A stretch of 19,543 nucleotides of DNA from Gp6-AA40 sp050742535. GTDB lineage: Bacteria > Acidobacteriota > Vicinamibacteria > Vicinamibacterales > UBA2999. The position numbers were made by a program, and so were the translations under genes. Every line of letters starts with the position of its first letter. Positions within the stretch are counted from its first letter, which is position 1. The notes under the pieces are model-generated. The model saw nothing but the letters and a program-made list of their open reading frames with translations. It made no database searches and had not been told where the DNA came from. The stretch is taken from NCBI GenBank assembly GCA_050742535.1, contig JBOGIQ010000083.1, positions 1 through 19,543 on the forward strand. The letters run 5' to 3'. Of this stretch, positions 8,122-14,630 are shown piece after piece.

Positions 8122-8190
8122 TAGAGTCCGGCTTCAGCCGGATTTAGAGTCCGGCTTCAGCCGGATTTAGAGTCCGGCTTCAGCCGGATT
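8122..8190. repeat. Three exact tandem copies of a 23-nt palindromic element
   Basis: The unit starts TAGAG and contains the palindrome TCCGGCT-TC-AGCCGGA. It repeats perfectly three times with no spacer. The third copy overlaps the 3' end of lpxD, whose TGA stop lies in the palindrome centre. The array fills the gap between lpxD and the outer-membrane-like gene at 8102. It could act as an mRNA-stabilising or attenuating hairpin set; no T-run marks it as a standard terminator. Confidence 0.9.
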
Positions 8191-9214
8191 TCGGAGTCTG
8201 GCCCGTGAGAGCAGCGAGGCGCGCCTCCAATTCCTCGATGCGGCGCTTCAATTCGGGGAGGCGGCGGAAGAGGACGGAGGCTTTCCGCCACTCACGGCTG
8301 TCGATGGCCGGATAGCCGGCGACCATGACCCCTGGATCGAGCGAGTTCGTGACGCCCGACTGTCCGACGGCAATCGCCCCGCGTCCGACGGTGAGATGTC
8401 CGCCGACGCCGACCTGTCCGCCAAACATCACTTCGTCGCCGATCTCGGTGCTGCCGGCAATTCCGACCTGCGCCGCCATCAGCACATTACGGCCAACCGT
8501 GACGCCGTGCGCGATCTGCACGAGGTTGTCGATCTTCGTCCCGGCCTTGATGCGTGTTTCGCCGACGGCTGGCCGATCCACGGTGGTATTCGCGCCGAGC
8601 TCGACGTCGTCTTCGATGACCACGGCCGCGGTCTGCGGGATCTTCTCGTGCGTGCCGTCGCGGCGGCGGACGAAGCCGTAGCCGTCGCCGCCGATGACGA
8701 CGCCGTTCTGCAGGATGACGCGGTCGCCAATCGTGACGTGTTCGCGGATCGAGACGTTCGAGTGGATCACACACTCACTGCCGATTCGCGTGCCGCGGCC
8801 AATCGTGACGTTGGGACAGATGACGGTGCGGTCGCCGATGGAAACGCCCGACTCGATGGCGGCAAACGCGCCGACGGAGACGTCGCGGCCAAGCTGCGCG
8901 TCGTCCGCCACGGCCGCGTGGGCGTGGACCCCCGGCGCCGGGCGCCAGTCGGGAGCGAACAACCGCACGGCGCGCGCGAAGGCGAGGTAGGGGTCGTCCG
9001 CGCGCAGCGTTGCCACCGGAGCGGACGCCGCGGCGCGCTTGAGAATCACGGCGGACGCGCGCGTCGCCGCCAGCAGCTTCTCGTATTTCGGATTCGCGAC
9101 GAACGTGACGTCGCCGGGGCCGGCATCCTGGATGCCGGCGACGCGGAGGATCTCGATCCCGCCGTCGCCTTCCAGGGCGCAATCGAGGGCCGCCGCGAGA
9201 TCGCTGAGCTTCAC
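8180..9214 (-). CDS. lpxD: UDP-3-O-acylglucosamine N-acyltransferase
   Basis: LpxD adds the second 3-hydroxyacyl chain to UDP-3-O-acyl-glucosamine in lipid A synthesis. The 344 residues show the family order: an N-terminal uridine-binding domain (GDVTFVANPKYEKLL), a left-handed beta-helix of hexapeptide repeats (about 100-290, such as VTIGDRVILQNGVVIGGDGYGF), and a C-terminal helix (ELKRRIEELEARLAAL). The catalytic His is H236 in NLVQIAH, close to the E. coli position. The start is GTG 9214 (MKLSDLAAAL). A TACAAT hexamer ends eight bases upstream and could place transcription near the start codon. The last codons and the stop come from a palindromic repeat copy, so the tail PKSG is not conserved family sequence. 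Confidence 0.97.
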   Translation of the reverse strand: MKLSDLAAALDCALEGDGGIEILRVAGIQDAGPGDVTFVANPKYEKLLAATRASAVILKRAAASAPVATLRADDPYLAFARAVRLFAPDWRPAPGVHAHAAVADDAQLGRDVSVGAFAAIESGVSIGDRTVICPNVTIGRGTRIGSECVIHSNVSIREHVTIGDRVILQNGVVIGGDGYGFVRRRDGTHEKIPQTAAVVIEDDVELGANTTVDRPAVGETRIKAGTKIDNLVQIAHGVTVGRNVLMAAQVGIAGSTEIGDEVMFGGQVGVGGHLTVGRGAIAVGQSGVTNSLDPGVMVAGYPAIDSREWRKASVLFRRLPELKRRIEELEARLAALTGQTPKSG

Positions 9215-9222
9215 GCGCCGGA

Positions 9223-9228
9223 ATTGTA
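9223..9228 (-). promoter_or_regulatory. Possible -10 element for lpxD
   Basis: TACAAT on the minus strand lies eight bases before the GTG start of lpxD in a 57-nt gap. No good -35 match is seen. If used, the transcript would be leaderless or nearly so. This rests on motif and spacing only. Confidence 0.3.
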
Positions 9229-9271
9229 CCTGTGATAGCGGTTTAATTTCGGGGTGCGACGAGCGCGGACA

Positions 9272-9979
9272 TCACGCCGGGGATCGTGCGATCGCGACCC
9301 GATCGAAGAACTTCGGCAGCTGTTCCAGCCGCACGCGGGCGGCGACGTCGCGCACGCGTGCCTCGCGCGCGTGCGGATCCTGGAGGGCCAGTTCGCGCAG
9401 CTCGTCGAGGGGCGGGCACGACCGGCCGCGCCAGGCGACGTTGCGCAGCGCGTTGAGTGCTCCGCGCATGGACAGGAAATGGCCGATGAAGCGGAATCCG
9501 AAATACACGGCGGGCAGATTCGCCACGCCGGGAATGACGACCAGCGGGAAGAACGCGACGAACGTCACGACGAACAATACGCCGTCGATCAACATCCACC
9601 GGCGGTGGCGGTCGTAGTCGCGGCGCAGCGAATCGCGAATGAGGGCGTGCACGTCGTCGAAGCTCATATCGGCCGGGTGCACCGCCGTTGCCGACGTCTG
9701 GCCGCGAAGGTTCCAGAGGAGGCGCTGCTCCGCGATGCGCTCGGCGGCCCATGCCATGCCGCGATCCTGCATCCGGCCGATCCAGCTCTTCGGCTCCGAA
9801 TCGGGCGTGGCGCCCCCGCGCTGACGTTCTTCCGCCGCGCGGACGATCCCGCCGAACCGCCGGCGGATCCTGACGAACAAACCGCTGGACTCGGGCTCGA
9901 CCGGCTCCTCCCCTGCGACAGGCTGTTCGCAATACAGCTCGTACCGGCCGGGACCGACCGGAATGACGAAGACGTCCAT
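9272..9979 (-). CDS. Membrane-associated protein resembling the mitochondrial K+-H+ exchange-related family
   Basis: The 235-residue product begins MDVFVIPVGPGRYELYCE. That opening, together with a central pair of hydrophobic segments (about 130-165, MLIDGVLFVVTFVAFFPLVVIPGVANLPAVYFGF) flanked by charged helices, recalls the Mit_KHE1 family, which has bacterial members of unknown function. The assignment is from memory of the pattern and is moderate at best. There is no signal peptide; the N- and C-terminal parts look soluble. ATG 9979 has no Shine-Dalgarno; instead a 7-nt repeat array (9986-10027) runs up to it. lpxD follows 57 nt downstream on the same strand. Confidence 0.6.
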   Translation of the reverse strand: MDVFVIPVGPGRYELYCEQPVAGEEPVEPESSGLFVRIRRRFGGIVRAAEERQRGGATPDSEPKSWIGRMQDRGMAWAAERIAEQRLLWNLRGQTSATAVHPADMSFDDVHALIRDSLRRDYDRHRRWMLIDGVLFVVTFVAFFPLVVIPGVANLPAVYFGFRFIGHFLSMRGALNALRNVAWRGRSCPPLDELRELALQDPHAREARVRDVAARVRLEQLPKFFDRVAIARSPA

Positions 9980-9985
9980 CGTTGG

Positions 9986-10027
9986 GTTGGTGGTTGGTAG
10001 TTGGTGGTTAGTGGTTGGTGGTTACTA
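9986..10027. repeat. 7-nt tandem repeat (GTTGGTG type), six imperfect units, directly upstream of a start codon
   Basis: The units are GTTGGTG, GTTGGTA, GTTGGTG, GTTAGTG, GTTGGTG and GTTACTA, preceded by a partial copy at 9981-9985. The array occupies the whole space between the ATG at 9979 and the stop of the gene ending at 10030. Confidence 0.85.
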
Positions 10028-10029
10028 GT

Positions 10030-10179
10030 CTAAAGCGCCTTCCTCCTCGCACTGAAGAGATTGAACAGCAGCAGCGCGAGCGCGGCGAGCAGCAGCAGGT
10101 GAATCAGGCCGCCGGCGACGTCGAACAGGAAACCAATCACCCAGACCAGCAACACCAGAACGAGCAGCGTCCAGAGCAT
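10030..10179 (-). CDS. Small hydrophobic membrane protein, lmo0937-like
   Basis: The 49-residue protein has two hydrophobic helices (about 2-18 and 23-42) and a basic tail (SARRKAL). The pattern MLWTLLVLVLLVWVIGF...GGLIHLLLLAAL matches the widespread lmo0937-type family of tiny membrane proteins, whose role is unknown though often linked to stress-response loci. ATG 10179 is preceded by GAGGTG at suitable spacing, which supports this short start over the much longer open frame upstream. It diverges from the winged-helix gene at 10282 across about 100 nt. Confidence 0.8.
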   Translation of the reverse strand: MLWTLLVLVLLVWVIGFLFDVAGGLIHLLLLAALALLLFNLFSARRKAL

Positions 10180-10281
10180 AGCCACCTCGACCAAAGACGT
10201 GGCAAGGGGTGTGCCATGGGTGCATAAGGTGAGGACCGGATACCGCAGGCCGGCGGCGGCCGTTACCATCCGGATCACCCC

Positions 10282-10611
10282 ATGAATGCGTTGCCGGTGC
10301 CCCTCGCGCGCTTTGCCGCCACCCACCTTGGTTCGCTCGACGATTTGAAAGTCCTGGCCCTCTGCGTCGAACAACGGGATCGCTGGCACGACGCGCCGGG
10401 CATCGCCAGGACCCTTGGTATCCCGCGCGGTGCCGCGCGGAATGCCCTCGAGCACCTCGCACGCAACAACCTGCTGGATGTGCGGATCACAGGAGACCTG
10501 CGATATCGCTTCCGGCCGGGCACCTCCGAGCTCGAGTCGCAGGCGCTCGCGCTGGTGGACGAGTACCACCGGAACCCGGGCCACGCATCGGAAGCAATCA
10601 GGGATAAATAG
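10282..10611 (+). CDS. Small winged-helix DNA-binding-like protein
   Basis: The 109-residue product fits a single winged-helix fold. A first helix (SLDDLKVLALCVEQRD) is followed by a helix-turn-helix (APGIARTLGIPRGAARNALEHLARNNLL) and a wing with paired strands (DVRITGDLRYRFRP). A C-terminal helix (SELESQALALVDEYHRN) could serve dimerisation. No ligand or metal site is visible, and the regulated target is unknown. It is one of the few plus-strand genes; it diverges from the small membrane gene at 10179, a natural first target. A TACCAT hexamer lies 12 nt before the ATG. The TAG stop overlaps the hairpin at 10610. Confidence 0.75.
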   Translation: MNALPVPLARFAATHLGSLDDLKVLALCVEQRDRWHDAPGIARTLGIPRGAARNALEHLARNNLLDVRITGDLRYRFRPGTSELESQALALVDEYHRNPGHASEAIRDK

Positions 10612-10633
10612 GGCCGGCCTTTCGACCGGCCCT
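10610..10633 (+). terminator. Hairpin at the stop codon of the winged-helix gene
   Basis: AGGGCCGG (10610-10617) pairs perfectly with CCGGCCCT (10626-10633) across an 8-nt loop. It overlaps the stop codon and lacks a T-run, so Rho-independent termination is possible but not certain. Confidence 0.45.
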
Positions 10634-10643
10634 GGGGAGGCGA

Positions 10644-10690
10644 CCTGGACGCGGGGGAAGCATTGCGGGGGCGCGTCCAGGGGCAATGCT
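10644..10690. other. Two interlocked perfect inverted repeats (pseudoknot or mutually exclusive hairpins)
   Basis: Arm A CCTGGACGCG (10644-10653) pairs with CGCGTCCAGG (10672-10681). Arm B AGCATTGC (10659-10666) pairs with GCAATGCT (10683-10690). The order is A-B-A'-B', so both stems cross. With one nucleotide between A' and B', both full stems are unlikely to form together in RNA, so alternative folds or shortened stems are more likely. The strand and function are unknown; it lies outside any supported gene. Confidence 0.55.
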
Positions 10691-10741
10691 GACAGTCCAG
10701 CCCCGTGGCGTCCATCCCGGCGACACCCGATATTTCGTTGG

Positions 10742-10821
10742 GTCGCCTCGGTAGCCTGGGTTGCCTGGGTTGCCTGAGGTCTTACCCAGGCCACCAAGGC
10801 AACGCAGGCTGCCCAGCTACG
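10742..10821. repeat. Inverted array of 9-nt repeats (four direct, four inverted units)
   Basis: Direct units at 10742-10777 are GTCGCCTCG, GTAGCCTGG, GTTGCCTGG and GTTGCCTGA. After an 8-nt spacer come inverted, more degenerate units at 10786-10821 (CCAGGCCAC, CAAGGCAAC, GCAGGCTGC, CCAGCTACG). The array stops three bases before the stop codon of the response regulator (10827-10825), so on the minus strand it could form an imperfect hairpin at the end of the two-component operon. Confidence 0.7.
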
Positions 10822-10824
10822 GAA

Positions 10825-11475
10825 TTACCGGATGACGCCGCGGCGAACGGCGTAGAGGACGATTTCGGCGGCGCTGTGCAGGTCCAGCTTCTCCATGATG
10901 TGGGCGCGGTGGGTCTCCACCGTGCTGGGGCTCACATTGAGCAGCGCCGCGATCTCCTTGTTGGTTTTGGCTTCCGCAATCAACTGGAAGATTTCGCGCT
11001 CGCGCTCGGAGAGCGATTCGTAGCGGTCGGTGACGCCTTTGTCGGCGAGCTGGCGCACGTAGTCGTCGAGCATCACGCGGGCGATGGCGGGGCTGAAGAA
11101 CGAACGGCCGTGTGCCGCTTCGCCAACGGCCTTCAGCAGATCGACGTCCGCTGAATCCTTCAACAGATAGCCGGTGGCGCCGGCCTGCAGGATCTGGGTC
11201 ACGTAGGCTTCGTCGGCGTGCATGCTGAGGACGAGCACGCGCGTGGCGGGCACGCGCTTGGTGATCTGCCGCGTCGCTTCGATGCCGTTCAGCAGCGGCA
11301 TGGCGACGTCGAGGATGGCCACGTCCGGCTTGTGTTGTTCGGCGAGCCGAACGGCTTCCCTGCCGTCGCCCGCCTCGGCGATGACCTCCCAGTCCGGACG
11401 CTCTTCGAGCAGCTTGCGCAGTCCCTGACGCACCACCGTGTGGTCGTCCGCCAGGAGGATACGAACGCGTCCCAT
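10825..11475 (-). CDS. NarL/LuxR-family response regulator
   Basis: The 216-residue protein has a receiver domain (about 3-120) with acidic pair D10/D11, phospho-acceptor D56 (AILDVAMP), S84 and K106, and a C-terminal LuxR helix-turn-helix (about 152-212) with LSEREREIFQLIAE and TNKEIAALLNVSPSTVETHR. All switch residues are present, so it should be phosphorylated by a kinase and bind DNA as a dimer. ATG 11475 shares one base with the stop of the upstream kinase (TGATG), which marks them as a cognate pair. The regulon cannot be inferred. Confidence 0.95.
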   Translation of the reverse strand: MGRVRILLADDHTVVRQGLRKLLEERPDWEVIAEAGDGREAVRLAEQHKPDVAILDVAMPLLNGIEATRQITKRVPATRVLVLSMHADEAYVTQILQAGATGYLLKDSADVDLLKAVGEAAHGRSFFSPAIARVMLDDYVRQLADKGVTDRYESLSEREREIFQLIAEAKTNKEIAALLNVSPSTVETHRAHIMEKLDLHSAAEIVLYAVRRGVIR

Positions 11476-12890
11476 CAACCCGCTTTCCGTGTGGCGTGAG
11501 CACCGAGCGGCAGCGTGACCACGATGCGTGTGCCACCTTCGGGACGGTTGTCGATGCTGAAGCGGCCGGCCAGCGACTGGGCGCGCTCACGCATGCCCAT
11601 CAGGCCGAGGCCGCGTCGCGCATCCGCCCCGCCGGACGCCTCGGCCATCCCTCGGCCGGAGTCTTCGACCACGAGCTCCACCTGGTCGTCGATGCGCCGC
11701 AGCGACACGGCGCACGACAGCGCGCCGCTGTGCCGCGCGACGTTGGTCAGCGCCTCCTGCACGATCCGGTAAAGACACACTTCGACGTCGGGCGGCATGC
11801 GGTCGTTGCGGTCTTCATGGGAGAAGTGCGCGCGAATGCCGGTGCGCTTCGAAAAATTCCGGAGGTACGCCGCCAGCGTTTCCGGCAGGCCGAAGTCGTC
11901 GAGCATCGACGGGTGCAGGAGCTGCGACAGATCGCGGACGCCCTGCAGCGTCGTTTCCGCCACGCCGCGCGCCTCTTCGAGCGCGGCGTGCGCGCGCGGA
12001 TGCGTGCCCGGCGTGCGCAGCGCGACGCCGACCGACATCTTGATCGCCGTCAGCGCCTGTCCCACTTCATCGTGGAGTTCGCGCGCCAGGCTGCGGCGCT
12101 CCTGCTCCTGCGCGTCGACCAGGCGCGCCGACAGGCGCTCGAGGTCGAGCCGGTTGTGCGTCTCTGCGAGACGCTGCCGGTTGATCTCGTTCTCGAGCCC
12201 GGCGACGTGCCAGGTGGCAAACCACGCCACCGCGAGACCGAGCAGCAGGGCGCCGCCGACGATCCAGACGAACCGGGCGCGCGCGTCGGCGTAGAGCCGT
12301 TCCACGTCGGCATTGTGCTGCCACAGCGCCGCCTGCTGCAGCGTCTTCAGGTTATCGAGGAGCGTGAGCACGTCCTTGCGAATCGGCCGCACGTTCCGCC
12401 GCAGCATGGTGGCCGCCCGGGTCGTGTTGGTCGGCAGATCGTCGGCGAAGACGAATTCCAGGGAAGGCCAGAACTCGGCCAGCGTCGCCTGCAGCTTGGC
12501 CCATTCGTCGCGTTCCGCCACCGACTGCGCCCGCGGGACGTATTCCGCGACGCCCCGTTCGGCGTCTTCGCGAAGGACACGCAGCTGGTCACGGTAGGTC
12601 TGCCGCGCGTCGTCGTCCGCGTCGATGAGCGCGTCACGGACGTTGATCGACCCTTCGAGGACGTTGCGGCGAATCAGCGAGACGGCGTCGGCGGCGAGCG
12701 CGTAGGCGTCGTGCTCGGCGGTCACCCGCCGCTCGACGTCGATGAGGCTGCGAATCAGTCCGTAGCCTGCAAACGCCCACACCGCCAGCAGGACCGCGAA
12801 GCCGGCCACGAGAGCCCCGCGAATCGACGAGACGCCGGCGGGCGCGTGCCCGAAGCGCGTCACGAACTGGCGAATGACCGACTCAGGCAT
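11475..12890 (-). CDS. Membrane sensor histidine kinase (HisKA_3 type)
   Basis: The 471-residue kinase has TM1 (about 24-46), a periplasmic helical sensor region (about 50-205, rich in charged heptads, like four-helix-bundle sensors), TM2 (about 207-229), a cytoplasmic coiled coil (about 230-265), a HisKA_3 domain with phospho-acceptor H273 in LARELHDEVGQ, and an ATPase domain with N box (RIVQEALTNVARHS), DSGRGM and GLGLMGMRERA. The motifs are intact and typical of NarX/DegS-type kinases. ATG 12890 follows the upstream HAD gene stop with no gap, and the stop overlaps the regulator start. The signal is unknown. Confidence 0.95.
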   Translation of the reverse strand: MPESVIRQFVTRFGHAPAGVSSIRGALVAGFAVLLAVWAFAGYGLIRSLIDVERRVTAEHDAYALAADAVSLIRRNVLEGSINVRDALIDADDDARQTYRDQLRVLREDAERGVAEYVPRAQSVAERDEWAKLQATLAEFWPSLEFVFADDLPTNTTRAATMLRRNVRPIRKDVLTLLDNLKTLQQAALWQHNADVERLYADARARFVWIVGGALLLGLAVAWFATWHVAGLENEINRQRLAETHNRLDLERLSARLVDAQEQERRSLARELHDEVGQALTAIKMSVGVALRTPGTHPRAHAALEEARGVAETTLQGVRDLSQLLHPSMLDDFGLPETLAAYLRNFSKRTGIRAHFSHEDRNDRMPPDVEVCLYRIVQEALTNVARHSGALSCAVSLRRIDDQVELVVEDSGRGMAEASGGADARRGLGLMGMRERAQSLAGRFSIDNRPEGGTRIVVTLPLGAHATRKAG

Positions 12891-13475
12891 TCAACGTGGC
12901 GGCCCGACGACCGCCTCCAGCCAGCCTGCGGCGCCGGTGGCAGTCGTCAGGTACGCGCCTGGCACGTGTCGCAGCAGCGCCGACTGATCGAGGCGCTGAT
13001 CGCGCACGACAATCGGAATGTCCACGGCGGCAAGCATCGCGCCGTCGCTCGTGTCGCAGCCCAGTCCAACCGTCAAAATCTTATCGTGCCCGCGCGCCAG
13101 GAACAGGGCGCCGAGCAGCCGCATTGCCGCCGTGGGGCCGAAGGTGTCGAAGCTGAACATTTCCCACTCGTCGTCCGGCGACGCCACATCGTCCAGTTGC
13201 GTGAAATACTCCGGCGGGATGTGCAGGGCTGCCCCTCCACGCGAAATGAACGGCTGCATCACGCCCAGCTCGCGCTGCATCTGGCGTATGTCCGCCGCGC
13301 CCGAATCGCTGACGAGGACGAGCGGCACGCGTGTCGAGATCAGCGCGTTGAGCGCCTCGCGCGACAATTCGCACGGCGAGGCGGCGCGCTGTCGAAGCAG
13401 TCCGTCAACGCGCGTGAAGATCACCAGCGTGCCTGCCGCAGTGCAAACGCCCGAATGCACCGTCTCCATCTGCAT
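12891..13475 (-). CDS. HAD-fold protein with degraded catalytic motifs (pseudo-phosphatase)
   Basis: The 194-residue protein resembles mannosyl-3-phosphoglycerate-phosphatase-type HAD hydrolases (LVIFTRVDGLL, RVPLVLVSDSG, QPFISRGGAALHIP, KILTVGLG). The key residues are changed. The motif I nucleophile Asp is R22 (TRVDG for the usual TDLDG); the motif II Lys region reads SDSG; ENGA reads RGGA; motif IV GLGDSxND reads GLGCDTSD, keeping only one Asp. The region between motifs II and IV is short, so the cap is reduced compared with the family's roughly 250-280 residues. It is therefore probably not a phosphatase. It is first in an operon with no gap to a histidine kinase, which suggests a regulatory or ligand-binding role (inference). 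TATAGT lies six bases before the ATG. Confidence 0.72.
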   Translation of the reverse strand: MQMETVHSGVCTAAGTLVIFTRVDGLLRQRAASPCELSREALNALISTRVPLVLVSDSGAADIRQMQRELGVMQPFISRGGAALHIPPEYFTQLDDVASPDDEWEMFSFDTFGPTAAMRLLGALFLARGHDKILTVGLGCDTSDGAMLAAVDIPIVVRDQRLDQSALLRHVPGAYLTTATGAAGWLEAVVGPPR

Positions 13476-13481
13476 GCGGCG

Positions 13482-13487
13482 ACTATA
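13482..13487 (-). promoter_or_regulatory. Possible -10 element of the pseudo-HAD/two-component operon
   Basis: TATAGT on the minus strand lies six bases before ATG 13475, and no Shine-Dalgarno is visible. The spacing suggests transcription starting at or next to the start codon (leaderless mRNA). No convincing -35 is seen. Confidence 0.4.
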
Positions 13488-13561
13488 TGGGACCGTGCCG
13501 CCGCGCGGTATCCGGTTCGCACAGGATAGCGGGCGCGGTCAGTGTCTCATACGCTGGTCGC

Positions 13562-13801
13562 GTGAATCGCCGCATCCCGCAGCCGCCGCCCCCTCGCCTG
13601 GCGCACGAGCGCGCCATCCTCGACAACTGGAAGGAAGACGATGGCGTCTACGTGACGCTGCGCGCCGTGACCGTAGGGCGCCCCTTTAGGGGTGCCGCGC
13701 TGACGCCGGCGCACGAGGCCGCTACCGGGCCCGGCGCTGCGGACGCGGAACCGGGTTCACCGGAAGCGCCGGCTTTCCTGCCGCCTCCCACGCCCCGGTG
13801 A
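13562..13801 (+). CDS. Possible small protein of unknown function
   Basis: GTG 13562 opens a 79-residue frame. The first 37 residues (VNRRIPQPPPPRLAHERAIL, then DNWKEDDGVYVTLRAV) look like real protein: a proline-rich start, a helix and a strand. TACGCT lies six bases before the GTG, the same -10 spacing as neighbouring genes. The second half is encoded by a palindromic element (13677-13696) and by the antisense of the nuclease-like gene end, so the tail may be read-through into sequence that was not originally coding. No homology is recognised. Confidence 0.35.
   Translation: MNRRIPQPPPPRLAHERAILDNWKEDDGVYVTLRAVTVGRPFRGAALTPAHEAATGPGAADAEPGSPEAPAFLPPPTPR
13677..13696. repeat. Palindromic CT-TT-AG element
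   Basis: GGCGCCCCT (13677-13685) pairs with AGGGGTGCC (13688-13696) with one G-T mismatch around centre TT. The CT-TT-AG core matches the element at 2425. It lies between a possible small plus-strand coding region and the 3' end of the nuclease-like gene. Confidence 0.65.
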
Positions 13802-14609
13802 TGATGGCCGCGGTGGCGGCGATCGCGTCGCCGAGCCGCCGCTCGAGCACGGCGCGGTTCGCCGTGAAGAACGCGTCGTAATACGCCTCGTCATAGACGT
13901 CGCGCGCACCGATCGCCTCGAGATCCGCTTTCAGGATCGGCGGCACCAGCTGATTGCTCGCGAGGAGCGTCGCAAACGCGAAGTCACGCGGATCCCTGAC
14001 CGGGGCGATCGGCGTCGGCACAATCGTCAGCCGCTCGCGATACCGTTCGAACGTCGTCGACTCGAAGCGTGCGTGCACACCATTCTGCCCGGTGAGCTGC
14101 CCGTCGTAGTTGATGACGGCATGAAACGGCACATGTGCGTCGGCGACGTAGTGCGCCAGCCAGGCCGAAAAGAAAATGATGTCGTTCTGGCCGAACGCGC
14201 CGCGGCGCGGGTAGTCCTCGAACGCGCGGCGCAGGGCGCCGTAGCGCTCTTCGACAGCCCAGGGCAGCGTGCCCATCTCCTGCATCCGGCTGCGTCCGAA
14301 CTTGGCGAGGGCAGCGGTGTAGTCGCGCGGCAGCCCGTTGAACGGATACGGTCCGAAGCCCTGCCAGTCGAGGTCGAGGAAGTGGTTCGGATCCTCCTCG
14401 CGCGCGAAGCCAGCCGTCCTCCACGTATCCGGATCGATCGAGCGCTCGATCAGCGTGGCGCGGTGCTTTTCGAACAACGGCCGCACCTCCGCCGGGAGCA
14501 GCGCCAAGGCGCGCTCCATGATGAATTTGTGCGCCTCGAAGCCCCAGGCGTGCGCGCGCCCGCTGCCGAGCAGCAGCAGGGCCACCGCAACGGCGACCGC
14601 TCGTGTCAT
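13722..14609 (-). CDS. Exported S1/P1 nuclease / zinc phospholipase C-like protein
   Basis: The 295-residue protein has a signal peptide whose cleavage after AHA exposes W22, matching the family in which the mature N-terminal Trp is a zinc ligand. The other ligands fall at expected spacings: H27 (WGFEAH), D59/D61, H76 (DPNHFLD), H153 and D157 (WLAHYVAD), H163 (VPFH) and H179. The last acidic ligand position holds E183 (HARFE) where P1 nuclease has Asp. The trinuclear zinc site therefore looks intact. The fold alone does not decide between nuclease and phospholipase activity. ATG 14609 is chosen for the signal peptide and for TATAAT seven bases upstream. An in-frame ATG at 14648 would overlap the divergent nfo gene. 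The 3' end overlaps a doubtful plus-strand frame. Confidence 0.8.
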   Translation of the reverse strand: MTRAVAVAVALLLLGSGRAHAWGFEAHKFIMERALALLPAEVRPLFEKHRATLIERSIDPDTWRTAGFAREEDPNHFLDLDWQGFGPYPFNGLPRDYTAALAKFGRSRMQEMGTLPWAVEERYGALRRAFEDYPRRGAFGQNDIIFFSAWLAHYVADAHVPFHAVINYDGQLTGQNGVHARFESTTFERYRERLTIVPTPIAPVRDPRDFAFATLLASNQLVPPILKADLEAIGARDVYDEAYYDAFFTANRAVLERRLGDAIAATAAIITGAWEAAGKPALPVNPVPRPQRRAR

Positions 14610-14616
14610 GGCGCTG

Positions 14617-14624
14617 ATTATAGT
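14617..14624. promoter_or_regulatory. Overlapping divergent -10 elements (bidirectional promoter)
   Basis: On the minus strand TATAAT (14622-14617) is seven bases before ATG 14609. On the plus strand TATAGT (14619-14624) is six bases before ATG 14631. The two hexamers share four bases in a 21-nt gap, so one near-symmetric AT patch probably serves both genes, each with little or no 5' leader. Confidence 0.55.
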
Positions 14625-14630
14625 GAGGAG

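Noticed and set aside
8122..8190. CRISPR array
   Set aside because: The three copies are directly adjacent with no spacers, the units are palindromic, and no cas genes are present.
10644..10690. Known riboswitch or other named structured RNA
   Set aside because: I could not match it to any family I know; only the inverted-repeat topology is supported, so it is reported as structure only.
10180..10797. Long upstream extension of the small membrane gene
   Set aside because: It runs antisense over the winged-helix gene and through repeats; ATG 10179 has a good ribosome site and the size of the small-protein family.
11496..13529. Plus-strand open frame (677 codons) opposite the kinase and HAD genes
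   Set aside because: Antisense to a well-supported operon, with the composition of a shadow frame.
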